A DNA stretch of 64,000 nucleotides from Chamaecyparis obtusa (Eukaryota > Streptophyta > Pinopsida > Cupressales > Cupressaceae), in assembly GCA_027943335.1 (NCBI GenBank), contig BSBK01001162.1, forward strand, positions 248,001 to 312,000. The letters run 5' to 3'. Both the position numbers and the translations under genes were made by a program. Below, in pieces: positions 23,504 through 35,500 of the stretch (the stretch's first letter is position 1; every line of letters starts with the position of its first letter). The notes beneath the pieces are model-generated. The model made no database searches, was not told the origin of the DNA, and saw only the letters and a list, made by a program, of their open reading frames with translations.

Positions 23504-26500
23504 CTTGTACGGACGAACCCAAAACGAATTGAACCCAGCCCCAAAATTTTTTGGACGAATTTCGAACCCGAATCTCAAACCCGCATCCGAACTGGAATCC
23601 GAACCGGCAACTTAGCCTAAACTTGTTGAGGTTCATCACATACACTGTTTTTTTACTTTGGAGTTTTACTTCTTCAAGTACTTTGCAAAGACCTCCTTTA
23701 TCGTAGGGTACCATACTTCCGCACATTGGACATTAGCAATAAACCCCCTCTTCACCAAATCCAACTAGTTGGCTTGGTATAACTTAGGCCCAATGAGAAA
23801 ATTAAGATTTGTGATGCGCTCATCTTCACGTACAAGTGTGGCCATGAGACCAAGTTTGCAATGTGACTTTGTGATGCTGATAATTTTATGGAACATATGT
23901 GCTGGAACAACATGAACCTCATCCATTCGAAGAAGACCCCATTCCCTGTTTCTAATCTCTTCTATTATTTATTTTGACTCTTCAGAACGTTTACCTCCAA
24001 ATACAACCATATTATATGTAGTGACAACAACACCCACATTATCCTTGAGTCTTTCCTTATTGTCAAAAGTAAAACATCAGAACTAATCATCCTGAATCAT
24101 ACTCTATAGTTTGAATTGGAATGCCCATTGATCCATAGACACAACATTGGTTGTCAAGCGAAGATAACTTTTTCGATTAGGACAAGCTGCAAAAACCCAT
24201 ATTAGTGATTTTTCTGCCCCACAGGGAAGCACAATGATACGAGACCTTGCCCTATCATTTCCATACATCTTACTAAGACTTTTTTCTTGGTAAGGTCGTA
24301 GTTGTGCCCGAGGCTTCAACTCCACATTTAGGTTAGGTTTAACAATATCATTTCTGAAAACATATTCCTCTAGCATAGGATAATTTAAAGCATTTGGTAG
24401 GCAATGCTATTTCACATTTTCAACCTGAGTGGGATCAATCTCAAATGAATGAGTTTCTCTTTCCTCAATTGTTGTTGTGAAATGGTTTCGGAACTGATGT
24501 TAGGTTTCAAAACACATTTTTGGAACTAATACAAAGTGCCACTACAATATTTCAAAATTTCCAATTGATATATCGCCTATCAGGTTCTGAAGGTGATGGT
24601 TGAATTGCCTCCAAACACTAATACATTCCAAGCAGCCATTTTCTTTTATCTTTGTGGTTCCAAATGCCCCATCGGGTTCCAAAACACATTTTGGAACTAA
24701 TGAGATATACCGATCACTTTTCATTTAATTCTTTTTTTTAGCGTGCTCGATACCTACTTGAGAACATCACATTGTCATATGATAATCTTTCATCACTTGA
24801 GAACCTTGTCGGGACCCGACAATGGTTTTGGAACCCTTAAATGTGTAGTTTTTCATGAGTTCCCCAAATCTTGTTAGTGATAGAAAAGATGGAAGATAAT
24901 AATCCTTGGTTCCATGTTTGGCTTTTGTTTTGGAGATATAGCATTGTAGTGATCTCTATCACTGCAAACATGAGAAGCCATTTTTCGAACATGTTTTTTT
25001 ATCATGTTGAAATTTCTCCACTATATCCTTGAATTGAGGAACAAGTGAGAACCATTGCCAGCTCTCCTTAGCGAGGATCTCCTTGAAGCCTCATCTTGAG
25101 TATCTTATTCTAGTCACATACATTCAAAGGCACCCATCTAGCAACTCATATTGTTCTGAACATGGGAAAAGTTTCAAATTTTAGCATACACTGAAATTAG
25201 GCTAACAACATCCCATACCCCTCCTTGTCATCATCAACATATGCATAAGTTAAATAACTCACAACACATGCAACTATTAATAAGATTTCCATAGCCCACA
25301 AAACCTTTGAGTTAGTGGATTTTGCCATCTATCAGTCACATGTTATTAGTAAAATCTGGTCCAATGAGGTATGGGTAGTTCCTAACATCTATCACTTGAA
25401 TGTTATTGGTGAAAGCTGGCTACCCATCATATTGTGAGTAGCTCCTACCATTTATTGCTTGTGTACTATTGGTGAAAGCCAACTAAACCCTAGGATATTG
25501 AAGTTAGATCTTGGCATCTATTACTTGCACATTATTTGTGAAATCTTGCTCGATTTCACTTGTATTAGACTCAATTTGGGCTTGTTGTGTTATCTATACT
25601 CAAATAAACATAATTGGGGTGTCTTAAGGTTTTACTTCACCTAAGACAAGTGACAACACTATTAACCACCTAAACAAATCAAACAACTCGAACATTGAGA
25701 ACTATACATCAAGAAAGACACAACACTAGCAGCACACACATACATTCTCATACACCAATTTCTATACTAAACTCTTGAGGTAAGTAGATCACAATGTCTA
25801 TCGCTTGTGTGCTATCAGCAAAAGCCTGTCTCAACTCCATAAAAGTGGGTAGCTCTTGGTGCCTATCATTTGCATGCTACTGGTTGAAACCACCTCTATG
25901 ACACAACTGATTACTTTTATTGACAAAGCACACTTCTTGACTGCTATCATTCCTAGAAGCTATCACTAGGCCTAGCTGGTAAGTAGGTTATGAGATTTCA
26001 AACTTGGTTTGCACCTAGGGAAGAGTAGGATATACTATGTTTTAAGAGAACAATTGTCCTCTTACTATGCCCTTATAGTATCCCTTTGTCAACCTTGGTT
26101 GTGATGCCATGGAAATCGATTCCTTTATCTATCTCAATTCTAGCATTTTGGTAAATAGAAGGTACATGACAACCAATCTATAACACACACTTGTCGCAAG
26201 TGTTCACACACCTTGGTTGATCTTGTTACATTACCACTATAATGATCCATTAACCAATGCAAATGGTCCTAAAGATTTGGGGACTTCTTTTTCTCAATAC
26301 ATTAGGGTACTCATTCCCTACATGTTGGCTTGCATCTAAACACTCATTCACAAGTTTTAATGCTACTTTTTATTGACTTTAGTCAAACCATTCTAATAAT
26401 TTTAATGTTAAAACTTTAAATTGGATATTATTAACTATATTTTCTTCTTTAATAATAATTTCCTTAAATAACTCACCATTGTACTCTACTAAGGAGCATA

Positions 26501-29500
26501 TATGCACAACTTCAATACATTGAACTAAATTGAACTACGCAATCCTTAAGGGGTGTATTTCTACATGATATTGGCAATTAGACCAAACAAAAATTACAAT
26601 CAACTAAAGAGCTCAATAAGACAATTCCAAACGCTGATACTTCTTTGTATATTTATGGGTTTCACAACTTGTTTTTATGTGGGATTGGTTTGGCTATATA
26701 TGAACCTATCTACACTAGCATAATCTAATGAACATGTTTTTCTTTAAGTGGACCGACTTGACTAGTTTATCTAAAGTCAAACCCATTGAGTATGGATTGC
26801 TAATTGCACTATTACACTACAATGTTTGGATTATCCTTCAAAATCTCCTTTATCACATGCTTGCATCAATAGTTGAGACTATCACGTAGTTCTAACTTTG
26901 TTTGTCTTAGAAGCGAGTGAACGTCTTAAGTCTCACCTTGGTCATACAAATATATTCATGATTCACCTTTCGGTACACATTTTTCAATAGTTGGGACTAT
27001 TAATAGATGTCATCATGGAAGAGATTAATAGGGCTGGTCATGGAAATGTCATCATCATTGTGTGTGTCGCCATCTCATGTGTGTGTGTATATATTAAATT
27101 GAAAAAGAGGTTAAGATATATTGATGGAGTGAACAATATTTCAAAGACCTAAAATCTAGCTTATGATGAGTTTATAAGCACAAAGGAGAGATGAAATTGT
27201 TAAAAGATGGTTACATTCTTCATTCTAGTTTCTAATGGGTTAGCAAATGAAGAGTGCTGGAATATTCCTCATTAATGATCCTATTTATTCTCGATGTTAT
27301 GTACATTAAGACGACATTTATTAAAGATTTCATGGCTGGTTAGTTATGGAATAGGTTCAACCCTAATTTGCATATTTTGCAATATGAAACAAATCCCAAG
27401 TATTATTGTTCAAACTAACAACCCATTGAAATGATTAATGTATGAGAGAATCTATAGCCTATCGTATATTTCTGGACTAACAAATATGCTAAATCTGGTA
27501 GACTGTGTAATATGCAAGATTTCTAAATTTGCGAGTAGGACATTGTGGAAGTTCACTGCTCCACCATTGCTTCCATAACCTAGTGCATTTCCTTGAAGGA
27601 ATACCCACAAAATGAAAACAGAGTAATCACATTAGGGGGATGGGTGATCAGTTCAAGCATGGGTCAAAGAGCTCTTCTTGAAAGAAAGGGTAGATATACT
27701 TAGATAACTTGCATGCCATCACATATATATTGTTCTATAAACAAAAGGAATCAAATCTATGTACTTTACACAACAAGTAGATATCAACCAGTAGTCAATA
27801 CTTTTTACTATCATCCACTTAACCCATGCCTTAATCTTAATTTTATTCTCAACAATACTCCAAATACCTCTTTGAGTAAATGCCACGCCACCATAATAAT
27901 TCATGCCTAAGGGTAAAGTCCTCATTACTAGCAAAGGAGTTGTTCTTAAGTAAATCGTATATTGATAGTGTTGTACACATGAAATTTTTCATATAATGTC
28001 CAATTTTAAACTAAACCTCGTCTTTCTGTCAAGTTAAAGGTTTTGTTTTAAAGCTTTGTCTTGTTGTTCTTTATCATGTTTAGTGGTATTTTTGTAGGGA
28101 CAAGGAAGAGTTCTCAAAATGATATTGGTAAGGCAAATAACACAATTCAATCATCACTTGAAGTATCTGATTTCAAGACCTTCAGCTTTCTTTAGTGAAT
28201 TCTTGAAAAATGGGGTTCTTGGTTTAGCAAGCTTTCATCAATATTGTATATATTAGTAGATTTAGGAAGCTTCATCACTTGTAAGGTTTTTTGCTATTTG
28301 AGTATAGCAATGTTCGTTCTTCTTCGTGACCTTTCAACAAGGTTCTTTTAAATAAATCATCCTCTTCAAATTGGTAAAGGCAATTCTCCGTGAGGTCAAT
28401 TAAGTCTTGACATAAAAAATGCTTTTTTAAGTGACTGATAGACACCCTTGAGGGATGTTGCTTTTTCTAAAAACCAAAAATTTGTAGGGTAAAGTATAAA
28501 TGCACATTTTAGTAGAAGTCGATATTAGAATATTTTGAATGTTTCCTTTAATGCTCAAGATAGCTTCCCATATTGTAGCAGTCTAATATTAGATACTTGC
28601 TATTTTGTAAATATCTGGTGTTGTATATATGAGCGTGTTGCTCATTGTAAATATTAAGTAATACATTAAAATCTAACTGCTCTTGCATCTAGTATTTTAT
28701 GGTATCAGAGCCACTTGATTTTTTTTGAAAATATTATAGTTTCTTAATCGAAATTATCAAGGCAATATTTTCGAAATTATTCATTGCTACTACAAATCAT
28801 GCAAGTCTGTTCGCGTTTTTTTTCCTGGGTGTGAGTTAGCTCGCGATTTGTTCTAGCAAGACCTTCGATGCTCTGCTCGTGATTTTGGCGCCATTGCTTC
28901 TCTGCTATTGCAAGCTCCTTTTGTCTTCCAGGCATTTTAATCTGATGCGTTTTCATTCTAGGGCCTCACATTTTTCTGCTCGGGATTTTACTTCTGCATT
29001 TTCTTTACACTCAGCTCGCGGTTTCTGGCTTCATTTTTTGGTGGAAAGGGTTTATCTGGTTGCTGCATCCCCGTCAAATATTTCGGGTGCCATTTTTCTC
29101 CAAGTTTTTTGGTCCTTTTTTGAGTGATTTTTCAACCAGGGTCGTTTTCTGTTCGAAACCCTAGTTTTCTGTTTTATAATATATTTGTGGGGGGTTTTTC
29201 GAGAGCTTTTCTGGGTACTTGTCGGATTTTTTTGGGTCAGCCAGAAATTTGCCTTGAAATCCATGCCTGTTAAATTTCATCCTTGAAGTTTGTACCTAAT
29301 TTTGCTTAACACTGTTCAGTCCTCTTTTTGGTCATCTTTATGTGTTCTTGGAAATGGCATCTTTGACCAACCTGATGCTGGAAAACAGTCAATGGTTTAA
29401 TGGCAGCAATTATAACACCTGGAAGTAGCGAATGTTGACCATCTTCGAGTACCGTCATCTAGATGCGCTTGTTCTAGGCACAGAGTCTCGTCCGACCTCC

Positions 29501-32500
29501 GTCCAAGCAGATCAGGATAAGTTCGATGATCGGAATCGAGAAGCTGTTATGCTTCTCAAGTTGTTTGTCACAGATGATCAGTTGACTCAGATTCCCTCTG
29601 GCAAGTTTACTGCAGACATCTGGAAATATTTGAAGGAGTTGCATGAGACATCCGACAAGAGTCGCGCGTTCTTTCTGAAGAACCAGTTGTTCTCCATTAT
29701 GATGGATGAACGTATGTCCTTACAGGAGCATCTCATGAAGATTAAGGACATTTGCGATCAACTTGACGGTATCGGTCGGAAGATGGAGGAAGAAGATATG
29801 GTAGTTATTACTCTGGAAAGTCTACCAACATCTTATGAGCACTTCATAGAAACTCTCAACATTACTTCGACTAATGTTGACCTGAAATTCCCAGAGTTGT
29901 GCACCAAACTCCTACAACAGGATTGCTGGAAGCAACAATTTTGTAGCCGTGCTCCCTTGTCCCCTTCAGAACAAGCCTTTGCAGCTAAATTTCAACCATC
30001 TTAGTCCTCACCACGGGGAGGTTTCCATCAACCTTCAGGCAACCCTCAGCAAAAGATTGTGTAGTGTCACTACTGTCGCAAGTACGACCATGTGAAGAAA
30101 GATTGCCGTCAGAGAATCGCTTGTGAACAAAGGAAACAAGGAGGGTCACCTCAGTAGGCGAATGTTGCTGAATAGTTTGAGCAGGAGTCTGTTTTCTATG
30201 CTTTTATGGCTAAAAGCCCCTCAGACCTAGCTAGGTCTTCTTCTTGGTATATCGATTCTGGTGCTTCACGTCACTTTTCTCATCGGCGTGACTGGTTTAC
30301 AGATCTCTCTCCGTACAGTGATTCAGTTGTGTTTGGCGGAGGTGAGGAATACAAAATTGTTGGCCGAGGAAATGTTCAGATACAGTCTGGTGGGAGGAAG
30401 CTCATCTTCCTCAATGTGTGCTATGTTCTTGGTATGGCACTCAATCTTCTTTCTGTGAGTCAGATCATGAGGAATTCCCCTCAGTTGGATGTGGTGTTCA
30501 GTACTCACAAATGTTCCATTATTGATCGAGAGACTCATCTTACTATCACTACTGGTCTAGAAGATCATGGTCTATATCGGTTTATTGACACCGATGATTC
30601 TCATGAGATAGCTATGGCAGCTCATACTTCATCTCTCAGCACTTTGTGGCATTAGCGATATGGACATCTCAACATCTATTACCTGTCTTAGCTATCTCGG
30701 GAGGGACTTGTTTCTGGCCTACCTGATATTCAGGCACAACATCTTGGAGTGTGTGGCGCTTGTCAAGCTGGCAAACAACATCGGACTCCGTTCAATGATG
30801 GAGATTCTTGGCGTGCATCTAAGGTACTTCATTTACTTCATGCTGATATTTGTGGCCCTATGAATACTTCTTCAATTACTGGTTGCAAATACTTTCTACT
30901 CATTGTTGATGATTTTAGTAGAAAGATGTGGGTCTACTTTCTTAGACAAATCAAATGCATTTAGTACATTTCAGAAGTTTAAATCTTTGGTTGAAAAAGA
31001 GTCTAGCTGTAGTATCATTTCTCTTAGAACAGATAACAGTGGAGAATTTTGTTCCATTGCTTTCTCCGACTTCTGTGCTACGCATGGCATCAAACGCCAG
31101 TTCACTACACCTCACACTCCTCAACAAAACAATGTTGTTGAGCGTTGCAATTGTACGATTGTTGAGATGGCTCGTTCTATGTTACAACATAGAACTGTCC
31201 CTAATAAGTATTGGGCAGAAGCAATGTCTGCTGTCTACCTCCTAAATCGTTCTCCTACTCAAGCTGTTAAAGGAAATGGTGGACTAAAACTATTAGTGAT
31301 CTCAGGGATGATGAGCTCATTGAGGGTAGAGATTCTAGAAATAAGAGCAAACAACAGCCTACAGTTAATTTTGCTCTTATGGCTAACATTCATAGTGTTT
31401 ATGAGCCCCAGACTTATTTTGAGGCTAAAGGTATCCTTGAGTGGGAACAGGCTATGGAAGCAGAGTTCTAAAGTATTCAAAAACATTACACTTGGGTCCT
31501 TTGTGATCTTCCCTTAGGGAAAAAGCCCATTAGTTGCAAATGGGTGTACAAGGTGAAATACAAAGCTGATGGAACCTTAGACAAGTATAAAGCTCGTCTT
31601 GTTGCTTGTGGGTTCTCACAGAAAGAAGGCATTAACTATGAGGAGACCTTTGCTCCTACAACCAAAATGAGTACCATACAGGTTGTCCTTGCCTTAGCAG
31701 CTCAGTTTGGTTGGAAAGTCCATCAGATGGACGTTAAGAGTTCCTTTTTGAATGGTGACTTGCAGGAATAGGTCTACATGACGCAACCCCCTGGATTTAA
31801 GGTTGTTGGCCAGGAACACAAAGTCTATAAACTTGTCAAAGCTCTCTATGGTCTAAAACAAGCCCCTTGGGTTTGGTACATGAAGATTGATAAATACTTA
31901 ACCGATCAGGGTTTTCAGCGGAGTCCATCGGATTCAAATTTGTATATCAAACATGTAGGTGATGATATATTGTTTATAGTTGTCTATGTGGATGATTTGA
32001 TCATTACTGGCAGTTCGGAACATTTGATCACTGAAATCAAACAGGATTTGTGTCGCACCTTTGATATGACAGATTTGGGACTCTTGCACTATTGTCTCGG
32101 AGTTGAGGTTTGGCAGACTGAGCACAGTATCTTCCTTTCTCAGTCCAAGTATGCCATAAATCTTGTGGACAGGTTCAGAATGCAGGATTGCAAACCTGCC
32201 TCCACTCCTATGGAACCCGGGCTCAAATTGTCAACTCAGTCCACTTCACTAGTTGTGGATGAATCATTGTTTAGACAACTAGTGGGCAGTCTCATTCATC
32301 TTACTGCCACCAGACCTGACATTAGTTTTGCAGTAAGCTACATATCCCGCTTTATGACAGCTCCCAAGGCTGATCATTGGACAGCCGCAAAGCGTGTCCT
32401 GTGCTATGTAAGCGCTACTTCTGATTATGGCCTTCTATACACTCGGAGTCCCGACCCTATACTATGTGGCTACACAGATTCAAACTGGGCCGGTTCTGTT

Positions 32501-35500
32501 GATGATCGTAAGTCTACTGCTGGATAGGTGTTTAATTTGGGATCTGGTGCTGTCACATGGAATAGTAAGAAGCAGTAGGTGGTGGCTCTGTCTTCGACTG
32601 AAGCAAAGTATCGGGGAGCAGTTAAGGCAGCTTGTGAGGCAGTTTGGCTTCAACAGATGCTTGCGGGTATGCATGTTCCTCCGACAGGACCGACCCCTCT
32701 ATTCTGTGATAATCGGGGCATGCTCAAATTGGCAAAGAATCCGGTCTTCCATGAAAGAACCAAGCATGTCGAAACTCATTGTCATTACATTCGTCAGCTG
32801 GTTGAAGACAAATCCATCCAGTTGCTGTGTGTACCTACATTGGAGCAGCCCGCATATATCTTCACCAAGTCCCTCAGTTCTGATAAATTTGTAAAATTCA
32901 GGGAATCTATTGGTGTTGTTGATAGATTGAGCATTATGGGAGGGTATTAGAATATTTTGAATGTTTCCTTTAATGCTCAAGATAGCTTCCCGTATTGTAG
33001 CAGTCTAATATTAGATACTTGCTATTTTGTAAATATTTGGTGTTGTATATATGAGTGTGTTGCTCATTGTAAATATTAAGCAATACATTAAAATCTATCT
33101 GCTCTTGCATCTAGTATTTTAGTCGATTGGGGTTTTCACACAAGGAAAAAGGTTGTGTATATTCATAGGCACATGAGCAAAAGATCTAGGAAAAAAAGAA
33201 TGTTATTTGCTTGTTATCTAACAGAGGTACATGGAGGTAGATAGAGGGAATTAAATTAAGTTTTATGGATTTGTGGCTATAGAGTCCAATACGTGTCCAA
33301 AAAACAATGCTTTTCTTTTCTTTTTTTTTTGAAAAAAAAAAAAATGAAAATTTTGTAGAATTTTTCTGTGCATTTGTTAAAATAAGTAGTAGTTTATTCT
33401 GTGCATTAATGCACATTGAGGGTGTTAGGGCCCACCTCAGTGAAGGATTTATCAATTTCAAAACAACTTAAACCACTATGGACAGGGTCACAGGAGGGTA
33501 TTAGGCATACACTTAGACAAGATGTGGATTGCAAATTTTAAAATCCATGCATCAAGGTGTGTGCCTAGACTGAAGAACTCACCTCTATGTTGTTATGATC
33601 AAATTTCTATTTTAATACAGAGGTGTGTATGGAATAAGAAGTTGACAGGTTGTTTTAATTATAGAGCAAGTTGTTTATAGTTTACCAAAATAAGCAAAAG
33701 CAAATCTTCTATAAATAAGTGGAGGCCGCCACCTCAAATATACATAAACTCTTAACTAAAATAAATTTATGCCAATCAAAAATACCAAGTGATTTGCTTA
33801 TGGAAGTTACCAATAGTCGTGGGTGCCAATAGTAGAGAAGGATTTTGCTTAGATATAGATCTGTATCCATAACATCGAAAATGCAACAAGACAATAGTGG
33901 CAATAGAACAATTTTAATGATTTGTTTGATAGTTGTTAGCCATTATCAATCCTCAGTGATTATACTTGATCTCAAAAGTATTTTAGGATAATTAATATGA
34001 TTTTTATTAAACGAAATTTTTGAAATTTGTTGTTTAAAAAAAATTCACAAAATTGACAAGGGATAGATGCTAGGGTTAATAGAAAAAGGGATGTTTAGAT
34101 TCAAGGTGTGAAGAAGATAGTTAAATCTTCAAAGTTTAAGAATGTCTTCAAAATGCATCCATCATCACAATAGAGAAAGTTTCGTCAACATTTCTAGAGC
34201 TGCATACGCAAAAGTCGATTTCTAGTCCATGCTAAAAATAGCTTGCATTATTTTTAATCATCTGCTTTAGAGGAAAGAGCATATTTTGAGTTTCACTATT
34301 TAAGTGTTTTCTATTGAGTTAGACAGCTTTTCAGCCTTTTGTCTCAGCTGAATTAAAAAAGTCACACATTTAGTTTTATTCTACATGAGCGTGGATCACT
34401 AAAAAACACTCTAAAGATTGTAAATAACAAGAAAATATTGTTCATATTAGTTTAGTTTTTGTTATACAAGGAGGTTCCCCATCTGAATTACTAAGTGGTT
34501 CTAACACATCCATTCTATTTGTCCCATCAAATGGTGCAAATTAAATTCTAAAAGACTACTAGGGCTTTTTTATGAATTCACATACTTGGAAATTTAACGT
34601 TTAAAAGTTATGCTAATGCAAATTAGTTGTCTCGTGACCCAGCTTTGGACTAGCTCTATGATGTACCAATATAATAGATAAGTATTTCATACGCTTGAAT
34701 AATGTTCATTAGTTCATGCTATAACATTGGGATGACAAATCTTGTATGCTTCTATGATTGGTATTTTCCTTTGAGATAGTTGAGTCTTATCAACTATTTG
34801 TAATCTCTCTTTGGAATGCCTTCAGGACGGATCAAGAAGCATAAGAAATTCCATTCAAGGGAAATAAAACTTGATACTTCCAGTTATGGAACTGAATTGA
34901 AGATGGACATCAAATTCAGAGGGAGTCTGACAATCTATCAGAGGCAAACTTGGACGAAGAGGTCAGAAGGTTGATATCACATTTAGAAGAAGTCTGACAT
35001 TTCATCAAAGGCAACCTTGGACAAGAAGGTCAAGAGGTTGATGCATGTACTTAGAGCTTCAGATGGCAGCCACATTATCATAAATGTTTGGTGTTGCCAA
35101 GCCTGGGGATAAATCCATAGTTTATTACATTCACTCATGTTACTATGAAATCAAACAAGTACATTTGTGTACGAGAAACTACTCCTATGAATAATGTTGT
35201 GATCAAAATTTTAAACATGGTGTAAATGATCATGTAGCAGATGATGAGAGTCTCTTGGATCAAGACATTTTCATGATTAAGACCATGTATGCTTTCGTAA
35301 TAGAGGAAGCTACTAGAGGATCTGTCAAATTGATCTTTGACGATTTTGATCATAGTGATTTAGAGGGAGTAGACCATGGAGAGATGGTTTCTTTAGTATT
35401 TAGACAAGGTACATTATCACTGAAGAATGGACGACCGATATTCTCTCCAAGCCTCCTGCCAAAGTAAAGTTAGTGCATTCTGAGACTAACTTGGAGTTAT

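Larger units (their letters stand above)
22733..23615. mobile_element. hAT-like non-autonomous transposon with 8-bp target duplication
   Basis: The 8-bp CCTAAACT occurs at 22725-22732 and at 23616-23623. The ends are short imperfect inverted repeats: GTAAGTTACC at the left and CTAAGTTGCC read inward from the right. Excision restores the XPB motif NKFRACKFL. The 8-bp duplication is typical of hAT elements. The 883-bp interior has no recognisable transposase; it holds four copies of a 61-bp repeat and a long (AT)n tract. Confidence 0.75.
21584..24480 (-). pseudogene. XPB: XPB/ERCC3 helicase pseudogene, intronless and twice interrupted
   Basis: On the minus strand, from about 24480: [54 protein letters not shown] (Walker A, normally GAGKS), [39 protein letters not shown] (DEVH box intact), [27 protein letters not shown] and [10 protein letters not shown]. 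After a hAT-like insert it reads [20 protein letters not shown], then after a solo [21 protein letters not shown] is the 3'-5' helicase/translocase of TFIIH in nucleotide excision repair and transcription initiation. About 350 codons run on without introns, suggesting a retrocopy. Both protein ends are missing and in-frame stops occur, for example after KRSEESK. It lies antisense in the RSH1 intron. Confidence 0.9.
28523..33121 (+). mobile_element. Complete Copia retrotransposon with TA...TA termini
   Basis: Two 177-bp LTRs (28523-28699 and 32945-33121) start TATTAGAATATT and end TAGTATTTTA. GTCGA flanks both sides (28518-28522 and 33122-33126). The primer-binding site TGGTATCAGAGCC follows the 5' LTR, and a purine tract (ATTATGGGAGGG) precedes the 3' LTR. 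The two LTRs differ at five positions by eye, about 97% identity. The interior encodes gag, protease, integrase, RT and RNase H in Copia order, with many stops. It lies in the RSH1 giant intron in the same orientation as the gene. Confidence 0.95.

Noticed and set aside
23387..23726. Open frames of Ile-Tyr repeats
   Set aside because: They are translations of the (AT)n microsatellite. Only the YVMNLNKFR end belongs to the XPB pseudogene.
24542..24724. A 60-residue minus-strand frame just upstream of the XPB pseudogene
   Set aside because: It does not match the XPB N-terminal region and overlaps a short duplicated phrase; no domain was recognised.
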